Positions 1-12,500 of a DNA stretch of 64,000 nt are shown one piece after another (positions within the stretch are counted from its first letter, which is position 1; each line of letters begins with the position of its first letter). The translations under genes and the position numbers were made by a program. The stretch spans positions 87,826 to 151,825 of the forward strand of contig LUCM01000553.1 of NCBI GenBank assembly GCA_008360955.1. The letters run 5' to 3'. The notes under the pieces are model-generated. The model was not told where the DNA came from and made no database searches. It saw only the letters and a program-made list of their open reading frames with translations. The DNA is from Fasciolopsis buskii (taxonomy: Eukaryota; Platyhelminthes; Trematoda; Plagiorchiida; Fasciolidae).

Positions 1-433
1 GATGAAAGCATGATTGATGCTGTCGAGACAGCATCAGTTCCGTTATGCGAGTGCCGATATATTACTTCGGACTTGTTAGACCAGAATGAGTTTATGTATG
101 TATGTATGTTTCCACAATGCCTCCGGTTTTCTCCTCATTCGAAACCCTGTCGTTCCGGTGGAGTCTGGAGCTGTCTGTCAACACGAGTGAGTCAGCAATA
201 TCCGGGATCAGGTAAGTTTATTGTATGCGGATGACACAAGTATGAACATAGATCGGCGATTGATGTGCGAGGGGCAGATGCGACATTTTGATGAACAGAG
301 AATGAATGTTGGTACTCAACAATGTCGGAGCGGACATCTTTTCCGGAGGGGTGCATTTAAGAGCTGCCAGCCAACTAGCACGAGTGCCTGTTCTAGGTGG
401 ATTGGAAGATCATTAGAGTTTAACAATGCTTGA
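1..433 (+). mobile_element. Possible reverse transcriptase scrap of a LINE
   Basis: Around 223-250 one plus frame reads LLYADDTSM, which resembles the catalytic YADD box of non-LTR reverse transcriptases. The sequence before it (about 130-220) can be read, with a frame change, as a weak match to the region upstream of that box. Stops and frame changes make it a relic at best. A short TATG repeat lies at about 93-110. A chance YADD is quite possible. Confidence 0.25.
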
Positions 434-3244
434 TCCCAGTCTATGTTGAGAAACAATTAGGTTTTTAAGCAGCACTATTTCCGACCGGTTGTATCGGTGA
501 AATGCCGCGAGAAAACAGCGAACCAGCCATGACACCTTTGTAGCGCAGCCCATCAGGGATGCACGCTTTCAGTTTCTCATTCAACAGTTGCTGATATGCA
601 ACGATAGATCAATTCCTTATTGTTCGCGAGATCAAGTATTATGTTCGAGAAATCTTTGAGATTTCACCCTGTCGTTTAACATTTCTTTTCGACAGTTGGT
701 TTGCCACTGATGTCGTTCGGCTTGCTGCGTCCTAGGATAATAAAAGGAAGCAATCGCAAACCTTCTGGACAGAGTCTTTATTCATGTAAAATCATGAGGG
801 AACAAATCTAAGCAAGATTCACTATGTTCCGCTAAACATCAAGAAAATATAGAATAGAGTAGAGTGAAATTATCAAAGGTAATGCATAATGTTACTTGTG
901 ATTCTTCTTTTTACGGATGGATCGAAGAACCAGTAACTGCGGTTTAAATGGTTCCATGGAGTTAGAAAGTATCTGACAAAATGGTGCTTCATGTGTTTCA
1001 CTGGTTTTGATAATTGAACATTGTTCAACAGTTCTACATGCCCACCATTGCCGGGCTGAGTGTCTTACAGTCTGATTCGGATTCACCCTGAATACCTCTT
1101 AAAATTTTCCAATAGGGCCGGTCTCTCAAATAGCCTCTTCTTTAGAAGTCTTATATACTGTCTCGTGCTGGGGACAATTAGAAAAGTGTTAGGAGGATAT
1201 CGAATTTCCGGCACCATTCAATGAGTTGCATGATTTTTGGTAATCAGCACGGGTGAATTGGTAAACCTTGACTCTAATTCAGCCACGTTTGGAGTAGAAA
1301 GCATACGGCTGTGTGCTCACCGGCTTTCGTGGCCGACGGGTGGAAAAGGCACCAGGGATGTCCAGCCTCATCCGAAGAATGTGTGAACTGAGTACTGAGT
1401 CAATGACCCTCAGTGGATTACGTGATCCTCAGGCCGTCCTGCTATCTCACGTGTTAGACCATTTGGTCATCGGCTGGGAAAAGGATCCCTTCTTTGGTTT
1501 GGACAACAGCACAGTATCAAACCTACAGAGGATTTGGATGGATCGACGATGACACGGAAATGGAGAATGGCAGAACGCGTATGTGATGAACTCTGGAAAT
1601 TGTTTCTTATTCTTTCCTCCTTCTCTTTCATTGTTTCTATCCGTAGTCACACTACCCGTATTCAGACCGGTCCAGAATATGTATCTATATATGTTCTGCA
1701 ATACTTGCGAATTCGTTAGGAACTCATTTGAGATATATTTTGAAATAGTACCCTGTGCTGCACTCGGACTGCTGTGTTTCACATGATTTTACTAAATATT
1801 ATGACAAAGGTTTTGTCCCCTCTAAGAATAAGGTAATTTTTATCGCATATGGTGGGAAAACGAAAGGTTTCCTGTAAGGTTCTGGTTCGCATCGTTGATA
1901 AATGTGTATAAAATTCCAACGGATTCGTTTGATTATCCGCTGTCACAGCATTTGAATTCAGCAGTACATGAGATCAAGGTTTTGAAAATAGAATGAAAGA
2001 CAAATTTTCAAATGGATAGATTTCACTTTGCACGAACTGCCACTAATCAGTTGGTTCCTATCAGTTTTTCACCGCATCCGCCTATCACCAATGCGCACAA
2101 AAGGCCAAGTCGACAGATTATGAACGAGTTTTATAACTGATTTCACCTATCAGTAACTTTGACGCACAACTAATCAAATCGTTGCTTTGCATTGTTTTCG
2201 TATTTCAAAGTAACACTAACGATTCGGTAGGAGTTTGCATTGCAAATGGCGGTTTAGTAAGACCCAAATTTCTTCGGGGTATTGTCCGCTCTATTTCAAC
2301 GCTTAAACAGAGCCATTTGTAAGGAGCTATTGATCAATTCTCGATCGCGTCTCAAACAAATCTACACCAAAACTACTCCAAACAGATTTGTTGTCCAATC
2401 CAGGCTTTTTGTCTGCTGAGAACGACGAATGATATTCATAAAGATTTTCAGCCTCTGCAAATGAAATTAGACATGTTTTGCAAAAGAACATCCCAATGTA
2501 TTCATTGAATCAGTGCACGCAACCATGGGAAGAAATTCTTTTATCTAGTAAAAAGCTGAAAAAACTAATAAAAACTCAGTGTGATTCGCAATTGCTCAGC
2601 CAATAAATTCAAATAACAAGAAAACGAAATGGCAAACTATGCACTGGGAAACAAAAGCCGTATAATCTGCTCAATAACGGTTTCTTCTAGACAAATATAT
2701 TAGGACGTTAACAATGGGGAACAAAGGAGCAAATGCACAAAAATCTATTCTCATGACAAGATAGCAAAATGGTGTCCTAAAACTAGTTTTTCTGAATAAA
2801 ATGTAAAAATTGAATTGCGGACCCCCACTGGCCACAAATTTCTACAGGATCAAAGAAGTAGACAATCATGCCTTAACGAGGTTTATTATTTAACATATGA
2901 CAATAACCAATAAAGCACTATAGCGTCATTCCAACCTGCTTAGCAATGCACGTAGAATAGGTTAAGTCTCCTACCTAGATGCAAGTGACTGTCTCACTTG
3001 GCGATTATGGAGACTAACTGGTATAATAATGCTCAGGATTTAAAAGACAAGCTATTTTGCAAGAATGTTGTTTCGTACATAGTAGATCATGCTTTTGCCT
3101 CAATGAAAATAAACCTGAAGAAAACATTCATTGGCCTTCCTATGCGGTCCAAAGATATATTAGCTTTCAATTTAAGGAAATATCAGATTTAAACCAAAAT
3201 ATAAGATGCCCGTGATGTTCGTCAATAGTCATTCTGCATGTTGC
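434..3244. other. 3' flank of the lipid transfer gene, no gene recognised
   Basis: Short open stretches on both strands (for example 1313-1552 plus and 1447-1782 minus) show no family motif and no convincing splice partners. The region is AT-rich and otherwise featureless apart from a candidate polyadenylation signal. One further 3' exon cannot be excluded: a plausible minus-strand acceptor exists near 1517, but its reading frame is short. Confidence 0.4.
2882..2887 (-). terminator. Candidate polyadenylation signal (AATAAA)
   Basis: An AATAAA hexamer on the minus strand lies about 360 bases downstream of the stop codon at 3245-3247. T/G-rich sequence follows it on that strand. In AT-rich DNA such hexamers occur by chance, so this is only a candidate for the 3' end of the transcript. 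Confidence 0.25.
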
Positions 3245-3532
3245 CTAAATGAACCAAAAGCGTAATAGCTTACTGCATTGGTGCGGAACGCGCAATGGGA
3301 CATCGTGTTGATTGCACGAGTGAACGTACACACGTGCTACGAAACAGTATCTTTCGTTCCACTGATTTTGATGGTCGCCAGTATCAGATTCCTCTGAGGA
3401 GTAGAGCAAACTCCTACGGTATGCACAAGCCTTAATCCACGGTTCTGGATTCACATCGGCGAAACACGACTGAAACTTTTGCCACTTGTCATTGCACAAA
3501 ATATGAAAGTTACTGGAGACGGATGACTGATT
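3245..3532 (-). CDS. Lipid transfer protein exon 29: C8-like cysteine-rich C-terminus, stop codon
   Basis: This is probably the last exon. It starts after a good acceptor (minus strand ...TGTATTCAG, AG at 3533-3534) in phase 0, matching the end of the vWD exon. Seven cysteines occur in a C8-like layout: ILCND, QSCFAD, IKACAY, RYCFVARVYVHSC and HQC, with VNPEPW before the third. C8 modules follow vWD domains in many extracellular proteins and form disulfides. The frame ends at TAG 3245-3247. A donor-like GTAAGC at 3268-3273 sits just after the final cysteine, so an alternative form could splice on to another 3' exon and lose the last residues. Confidence 0.7.
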   Translation of the reverse strand, partial: NQSSVSSNFHILCNDKWQKFQSCFADVNPEPWIKACAYRRSLLYSSEESDTGDHQNQWNERYCFVARVYVHSCNQHDVPLRVPHQCSKLLRFWFI

Positions 3533-6500
3533 CTGAATACAAACAGCATTAGAAATAGTGAGTTTAGTTCAAAGTACAAAGTGCGGAAATGTTTCTATCA
3601 TGTTTTCGAGAAGTCTGAGAAAAAAATTAGCTATATAAATGATAACATTGGTTCCCTATCGTTGATAAATGCATACTATTTGAAAACGGTAGTCACTTGA
3701 TGGGTTTTGATGAAACGGAAAGCTACATTGTCTGTTTAGCACAGTGATCAGTCTCCCGTTTGGCACTCGCAATTCTGGCACCAGCTCATCAAGCTCTCAC
3801 AAAGTGTTGACAACTATGACCACTTTCAAGTAAAAAGACGCATTTATTGTAATTCAACAGAATTAGATACGCTGTTTCGATGCGAACAGCAATAGAAACC
3901 GAGCATCGCAGTAAATGAGAAACGGATAGAAGTTGCTTGATTGCATTCCCAAATTAGAACCGCATTTCTTATCTCTTTTTGTACAATTTTTCCAATGAAT
4001 TCACATTAAAACATGCCACCCGGTTATTTATATCAAATGGAATGCCGGTTATTGTCCCTACTCTTTGGGTTTATTAATATCTCGACGGATTAATGACAGA
4101 CAAATTTGAGCCTTCAATCGTAAAAGTCAGCTTGGTTCTGAGATTTTCAAGTTTGGCAAGAGTCTTGCTTCCAAGTCTGCCAGTGAAAGAAGGACAGTAT
4201 ATTAAATGCTTACAGTAACTGGTCATCTGATGGAACTGTTCTACAGAAATACGTAAAAGTATCAGTACATGAGGTAATACAATTTCGTTTTCATCTTGCT
4301 GTTTTCACAAACGGCCACATTTTTGTAACAAGAAGCAGTTTGCATGCGTCCTATACGCTTCAAACGAATTCAATTATTTTTACAAAACCACGACAAACTT
4401 ATAAAACTTCCCACCTCTGGAGATTGATTTATTTCTTCGTAAATTCTAGTAAAATCGTCGAAAAAATGAATAAGAATAGATTCTGGTGGTTGTCACATGC
4501 GTTTGGTCTGATGTACTTAGTATGTACTACGATGCAGAACTTACCTTGATTACGACCTCCAAGTTATCCATCGTGTTACCATCCGATGGAGTGTACGACC
4601 ATAATCGGGATACATCGCTTTGATTCCAAATTCGTTGGGACTCTGGATCGAGTAGCTCGTGCAACTGTTCAAAGTCATTTGTGCCCAGCAGGCCTCTGCA
4701 CTGACCGTGCCAAGCTCCGTCGAGCTGAACCCGCAAATAACGAAGTCTTACGTCAAACAGGATTGAAATAAGTTCCTGTGCTATTTTGGCCCCATGTACA
4801 CGCAGCAGTATGCGATCACCATTTCGTGTTACACGAAGCCGAGTGAGTGAATCCAAGCTCCGGATGTATGGCAAACATACAGGCTCTTCGTCTCCGTTTT
4901 TGATTTCATTTACCTTAAGCGAAATAGAAGTACCACGAAGGACGCTTTAAAACCTATCTACTTTTGTCTTCCTTAAACGGTAATGAGAAAAATTTGCGGT
5001 TTTTCTCCATCATGCACTCGGATAATTTACTCAAGGTAAAATGTAGTGCATGATCCTAGCAGCTGTAATTAGTAAGAATAACAACAAATTAGATTTCATG
5101 TTATGAAGCAACGGGCAGAGTGGCACGAGACCCGCATTTTTATCATAATCATTTCTTCGTGACCGCATGGAAAAATTCAAATGAGGCAATACTTCGTAAT
5201 CGCTAAAAGAAACTTAAATAAAATTCACTCCATTTCACTATTTTGAATTTCAACAAATAACTAAATTCATTTGATGATTGCACCAAACAAAAATTTGTTC
5301 ATTGTGCAACATAAATCCCAGGAAAGACGTGGGAGGATGCAATCACCAATTGTGGCTCGAGACGTAAACACATTTGTTCTAGGTTGATTGGCACCTAATA
5401 TCCATTATACCTGATTCACATTCTGAAATGAAAATTAAGCAAACATAAATACATATAACAATCTACGTACTGTGTGGAAGACGTGTGAAAGCCTTCTACA
5501 GGTCATTCCAACCAGTCATTATTCAGCATGAGATATTAACAATCATCTAGCTAGTGAGAAAGCATGGAAGTAATTCACGGGTGTTTTATCCTTATTGGGA
5601 ATCAACACAGAGCTTGTTTCCATCGTCATTGTGAGTTGTGAGAAACTGAATGTGTAGAAAGTTATTCATTACGCGGTGCAAACGACCAACGCAAGAATAA
5701 GAAACGCTGGACGTTTCTTGCAAGTGAACCCTGACATCGCATGATGGATAATTTTTCTAGTCTTTTGCTACTCATACCGTTCTGCCGAAAGTCGATGACG
5801 TTATTTAGTTATTCGTGCATCGTCTATAGTTACAGTGCATGCTAAGAGCTTCAAATTTGTAAGTTAGGTACGAACGTGCACAAACCCATGGGACTGTCGA
5901 AAATCAAAACTTTGCCTCTGTCATCCAATTTCGTCACATCGTTTTCTCACTGCGTCAGGTATCTGGTACATGGATTGGTCACGGAGTTGGTAAGCGCTAT
6001 AAAGTAAACTCGATAGGAATAATCTAGTCTGGAGGTGGACAGCGGGTAATACCGATGTTCCGGTTTGCTATGAATGAGAAATGGACAATAAGTCGTTATT
6101 TCTAGTGGCGATTTCTCACTTCATTTCATTCCAGTGTTTGTTAACCAAGGTGTGATTTCATCAATATTGTCCGAGATGTGCACAGAAAGAGCGCATTTGA
6201 CAGGCGGTGAACATCTAAGTCATCTGTATAACGAAAACTACTTTGAAAAATGTTACCCTTAGAAGCTGATACGTTGGATTTCCGTTATTTTTTGGCAGTG
6301 TTAATTCTGATACGCAGGCATTTCCAGCCTGTCGGTTGTTTGCTTCTTTTACTCTGTTATTAGAGCATAACTACTTCGTGGACTACAAACATGCGCATGA
6401 AATACAAAAAGCATGATCTCTGTTCTATGCATTATTTCACGATGTTCCGTAAAATGATGGTACTTTGTTCGTTTTCTTAACACAGCATAAAATCCTAACC

Positions 6501-9500
6501 AACAAAAACGATTCAAACAAAAAGTAGATTGAAAATGGTTTCTGTGAATTATATAATGTTAATAACACAGCGTTGTTGGTAGATGTAATGTGCCAACGTT
6601 TCGACTACCGTGGGTAGTCTTTCTCACGGCAAGTTTCACAATCAAATGGCTGAGGGAACGTTCATGACATCGACACACCGCTTAGGTTATCTACTCGTAA
6701 AAGTGGGTTCTATTCTGGGAAACAAACAGAAATCTTTTGTCAGCTCTTGTTGCGTCTCCTCTGCCTTTGTTCAACCAAATTGTATTTTAAACAGTTTGTG
6801 GTGATGCAAGTGAAAGTCTTTTCATACCTAATGGTCCGACCAAATAAATCAAGGTTTTTAACGATTTCCGACTGATCACTTGACTTCGATTGCTGAGGTT
6901 TAGTTAGCTTCTGGCTTGCTGATTTATTCTTAACAATGTATAAATAAATTTCATAAAAAAATTGGAATCTGGTTCTGAAAAACTTGAAAGGCGTCAGCCT
7001 TGCAAGCGGTAGACACTAATCCGAATGAAATACATGTTAGGTTATTTTACATTTAATTGTCACTGCTTATGGTAACGAGAATTCAGTGATGAGCTGAAGA
7101 TAGGCATATTCAGTCGAAGTGATACACCTCGTGAGTGGCAAAATCATTAATTGGTTTTCCGCATGTTAGGGAAAATTCTTCTAGTGAACCGGTGGCGTAA
7201 ATGTTTTTGTTCGGAACGGATTTGTATAAAATCATGATATCCTTTTTTATCCTGCATTATAGAAGTTTGTTTTATCATGAACTGCCTTTCGATTCAAGAT
7301 GGCCTTTTGGACACAATGACCTATTATTCGCCAGGTGTTCTCACGTGACCTCTTTTGGAGATTGGGATTGTTGGAGAGATCGCACGTGAATACACCGAGT
7401 GAATACAAATTCCATTTCATCCTGTCTAAATGTCTGTGTCAGGACATCCTTATCATCGCACAGGTGATTTTACATTGTCTGCCGAAAATTTGTAGTTTCT
7501 AAAGGCTTGGGGCCAGTTGGTAACCATGGTGGAGTTCACACCGCTTCATTATTTTCCACGATCACTATTTGCATTTAGACTAGAAACTGAGCAGTCCTGG
7601 TTCAAAATTTACTCCTAGTTCACCCAAGGCTATTGTGCAAAACGTCCCGCAATCAGCGTTCAATTACCCTGATTTGGAATGGAGAATTGGCGACTATTCT
7701 TCCAGCAATTTTTAGGGCGGTACAAATCAGAGGAGGAGAGAATTTCACTTTTCCCAATGGATATTCGCGGTCTAAGAACTTTTTTAAAAAGAAGCAAGCA
7801 GAACAAGATTAATAGCAGTTGAAATTGAGGAAAAAACGGCTATCTGTTGAATGTGACAGGTGTCTGTGTTTTGATGCTAAACGAATGCACAGATTTTTTG
7901 AAGAAACCAAAACAATTTTTTTTTCAGGTAATAGTTTATTACGAATTGTGGGGATAGCTTTTCGAAGCTGGAATCGGAATTTCTTAAAAAAAATAAACGT
8001 GGAAATTCATTTACTTATCCTGACAGTTTTAAGGTCACTGTCGAACTTTTTAAAATTGGTCGTGTGACATAATGTGCAAAAATACCGAGAATTTGTTTTC
8101 CAGTTCGCTAATATTAGGATGACGAAAATTGCCTTTAACATGTGAATATTATTATTTTCGTGTGTATTATACACGCGAATCTGTCTAGACTCGTGGTCCC
8201 ATTGTAGTTGAATGCAACAAAATGGAAATCGAAGTTAGCCATAAGTACCGCAAATTAATGGATTCAAAAAAGTATAAGTCCTACTCTAACTATAAGTCAC
8301 AGTCGAAAAACCGTTCAGGAAAATAATAAAATAATAGATTCCATGAACGATAAAATATCCTATGATTGACTTCCTAGGGACGGGTAGATGTAACAAACAG
8401 AAAATTCTATAGATTGACTGAGTTCAGTCGCACACTGCTGGCTAAGATTAACAAGTTGCAGCAGTCTGGTTGACTAGTTCAGCCGAAAGGACAGCGGAGG
8501 AAAACGATGAAACAGGAATAATGATCACCCAGTCGGAGCAAACGGATTGGGAGTAATGTTTACAAAATTCCGGAAAACTCTTAATTAATTGCAAAGAAAA
8601 TCAAATTATGCCGGCGGAGACTCAAAAGATTATCGAGTCAGTTATATAAGCACACTAAAAAATCTAAGAAACTAAATTAGGCAGATCAATCAATAAAATT
8701 GAACGGTCTATTCTTCTAGGGGTCACGTAAATGGAATTTTACTTGTATCGGATGGAATCAACAGGAAGCACAATAATGCAAGGAACTAGGTTCCACAAAA
8801 ATTTTCTTTAACCGTACTCTCGACTGACAGGGAGTAATTTGTTCTTTAGTTTATTCGATGTAAACTTCGCAAAGAGAACGTCAAAATCAGTTTGCAATCA
8901 GTAAAATTAGGCTCTTACGTGTCCTTCGTGAGTGATTTGAACAGTTGCACTGCCAACGGTTAGTTTGGTTCTCCAACCCCCCTGGTTTGCCGAATACACA
9001 AAATCATGCACGATAAGCAGCTTTCGTCCACCGTCATTGTTTGCCACAAGAAGGTAGGAATGCCTGTGTGATGATCTGATCGGGATAAAGAGCCCATTGA
9101 ATGTGACGACATATCCATTGTTCTCGAGATCCATCATTAACCAAGCGGTGACTAATTTCAGTCATTTGGATGGATTGTGAAGTAATGAGTGGGAATAAAA
9201 TCAGTATCGGATCAGATGAATGAATAGGTGGAAAAACAGTAGACCGGAGAGATTAAAGTATCTCTTGTTTGAACGTTTAACAAAGTAAGAATAGCTTTAT
9301 TCGTTCACTTAATGTGTTACTGTATGGTGAGTGCGCAATAAATACGGGAGCAGAAACCGCCATTAGAAAGCGGCCAATTGGGCAAGTCGCCGGTTGGTGC
9401 AAATCACAAGTTCACAAATACAGCTTTCGCAATTAGTCAAACTGACTTCTTGATAACCATAGAGCAATTATTTGTGATTTTACACGTACTTTGCATTTCA

Positions 9501-12500
9501 AAGCCAGTTTTTCAAGTAGCGGGATATTCCGACGAATGTTGCACACTGTTGGCCAATCACGGTTTGCTTCAAAATTTACGTTTTTGTTGTCACAAACGTC
9601 CAAAGGTTTAGTTGGTAAACCGAAGTAGAAGTAAACACCGACAGATCATTTGCCTTCAGCTTGTCGCATGTTTTTGGTGACTGTATTGTGTTTAACTAAA
9701 CATGAGTGGCCCTGATTACCTAAAAAAGCTAAAGTGAACTCAGAGAATGTAAGGTTGGCGGAACATAAACATCATGTTTTCTCGTCCGGAAGGAATTTTA
9801 TTTCCTTTTGTGAATAAAATTCATACATGTGAACTAGCTCGTTTCTTCGATGACATCACTTGCTGCATTGAATAATCCATTAACCATTGTGTCCAAATGC
9901 CATCCGAGCAGTATGCTTGAACAAATAAAGACATCTGTGAAACTCGGTTTTTTGACAAAAACTGTCAATGATGAGCCTCAGATCCACGACTTATGGGGAA
10001 TCTGGATTTGTGCTAATGTTGGTATTGAAATTAGAATCATTCAGACGCGCCATCTTGATTTCGAATTTTGTTTTCGCATAAGAAAACTGGTGAATTGTCG
10101 AAAATCACGTCTTTGGCAGCACAGTTTGGGCAGCAATAATTCGAATTGGAATATTCGGACTTGAGGGGTTTTGTCCTTGTCATGTTGGTTATTTTACACC
10201 GAAGATGACCAGCTTCTACGTGATAGACAGTGAATTAAATTCAAGACAAGCAAGTTTTAGCAGCAAAACTGATCAAGTGGGTTGAGGAAAGATTCATCCT
10301 GTAGCTGATAAAAAATAAGACAGGTGTTTTCCTCTTTATCCCCGCGACGAAATTTTGCAAATGTTGCATATATATTTGTGCGGGTGGAGTGCAGATATAC
10401 ACCTAAATGCTTCGTATGTTAGCAAATATTGTATGTGAAATAACTCTGCAGCAAGCAGAACATGTGGTTAATTCGGCCATCGAATGCTTTTGTTGGTGGA
10501 CCAATAGCAAGCACTGATTCGCGAAATGCTTACAAAAATATTTCTTATTGTTTCTTTAAAATGCTTTGATACTTTTCCATCAGTTTCACTTGTCGCCTAA
10601 GCATTGCTAAAACATGGAAAACCGCTTCAATAGATCAAAATGGGCCAAACTAAGATTGGGGGTAATGTTTTGCTATGGAGACGAAAATGCTCGCGAAGTA
10701 GTAATATAGATGTCACGAAAAGATGTTGCTAGCACTTTGAAACATACTTTCTACTATATTTCGCTTAATAAACTTGTCACTTCCACCAGAATGGTTTTTG
10801 ACAAACTTAATTTGATTTACGCTAAAACATACCCGGCACCCGGTTACAGTTCATTTAGCAGTATACCTTAGTCTGCTGTCGAAGATGTGCCGTATATTCT
10901 GACTCGTCGATTTGCTGAGCTACTGAATACTAGATAATAATTTCGAAGTTCTGAAGTCCCATATCGAATGAGATAAAAGGGCTTGCTTAATGGTGTTGCT
11001 AGGCCCCAGGTCAAAAAGATCCGAAAAATGACTATCGATTACTGATGTTGCTCTTTTATCAAAATATTCTATAATTTCTTTTAAACAGCTCGCACTTTCT
11101 CCTTGCTAACGGACTGGTTAAGAGTTGTACATGTTAGTTAAAACAGTGTATCAACTGAAGTTCTAGCTTATCTGCTTACTAATTGTCTCAAAGGATTAAG
11201 GATTTAAGTTTTAGAGCTTCGTCACTTACCGCTGAATAATGGGAATGCAAACTCAAGTAGTCTGTTATTGATGTTATTATGCAACTGAACTGTAAAATGC
11301 TATTGTGACGGTTGTTGCCAAAACATCGTATTTTCTCACCTCGATAAGGCGGAATAAGATGGGTCAATTTTCGCATCGCTTGAAAGTTGTGCTGATACTG
11401 ATCATAGGCGTACATTATTGATTTCATCCCACGGGATGGATAGATCCAAGAAAAAATCTAAATAGAGATTGGTTGAAGAAGAAAAAGAGGTTTGTAAAGT
11501 ATTCTACTTAGTATAATAAAGCATGACGATATTCGGAGGTTGAAGTATCGTCAAACTGAACCGGTCAAATAAATTCATGCAATTATAACACTTTTCAAAG
11601 GATCTTTCTTAGGGAATCACTTCTCTTCGAGCATTATCAAACTCGAAATCGCTAAATAAAAGCGCAATCATTGTCCATAGCGCAGGGATTGTAAATTAGG
11701 CCTCCACGTATTCAAACAGTCTCAAAATTTTCTAAACTTCCTCTCGTAGGAAGGTTGCTCTGCTTAGACGTGTTCTGGAACGTAGAATCCCAGAACAGAG
11801 CTGAGTAACAAAACTCAAGTCAACATTTGTGAAAGAAGACAAGATGCTTGTGGAGATCGGTAAACAGTTGGCCATACAATCAGTCTTCAGATGACCAATC
11901 TCATTTTCTTACAGCATGAGGCTGAAAGGTAGGAGAGAATTGTATCTACTTGTTAGCCTAAAGAAACTGCATTTATGTTTCGATTTTCTAATTTATTATA
12001 ACTATGTACTTAAAGCTAAAAACAAAGGAATAAAAAGTACAAACTACAAAGGAAGGAAACAATGATTCCTGCAGTGTGTCTGAAGGTTAACCTTCAAGTG
12101 TTGCGTGATCCGACAGTTATTATACTCGTTAATCAACGGTGTCAGAATGTCAATTCTTCAACTTTTTGTTTGATTCACCTGTCTAGGATAGGACTGTGTT
12201 CCGATCACATTGCCGATCAGTTTTTCGAACAGCTTGGGAATATGGACGGATAGTTTGACCATTCCTTTCTCCAAATCGGCCGTGAGTTTTGTTAGATGCG
12301 GCTTGAAAAATAGCTGGCTGGCATTCTCCACCTGACCAGTAGCCATCAGTGACAACAGGTCCAAAAGTTCCTTCTCTGGAACGGTCCCCAAAACCAGACG
12401 TTGGCAGTATTGAATCTGGTGTGAGAAAGCGGAAGAAGAAAAACTGGATACAAATGGTAAAATCAGATTTAAATGATTTATTTAATTCCATGAAATTGAC

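Noticed and set aside
1313..1552. 79-codon plus-strand open frame
   Set aside because: No family motif and no flanking splice logic; could be chance.
9850..10164. 104-codon plus-strand open frame
   Set aside because: No motif; its 3' end resembles sequence next to the inverted duplication, suggesting an old repeat rather than a gene.
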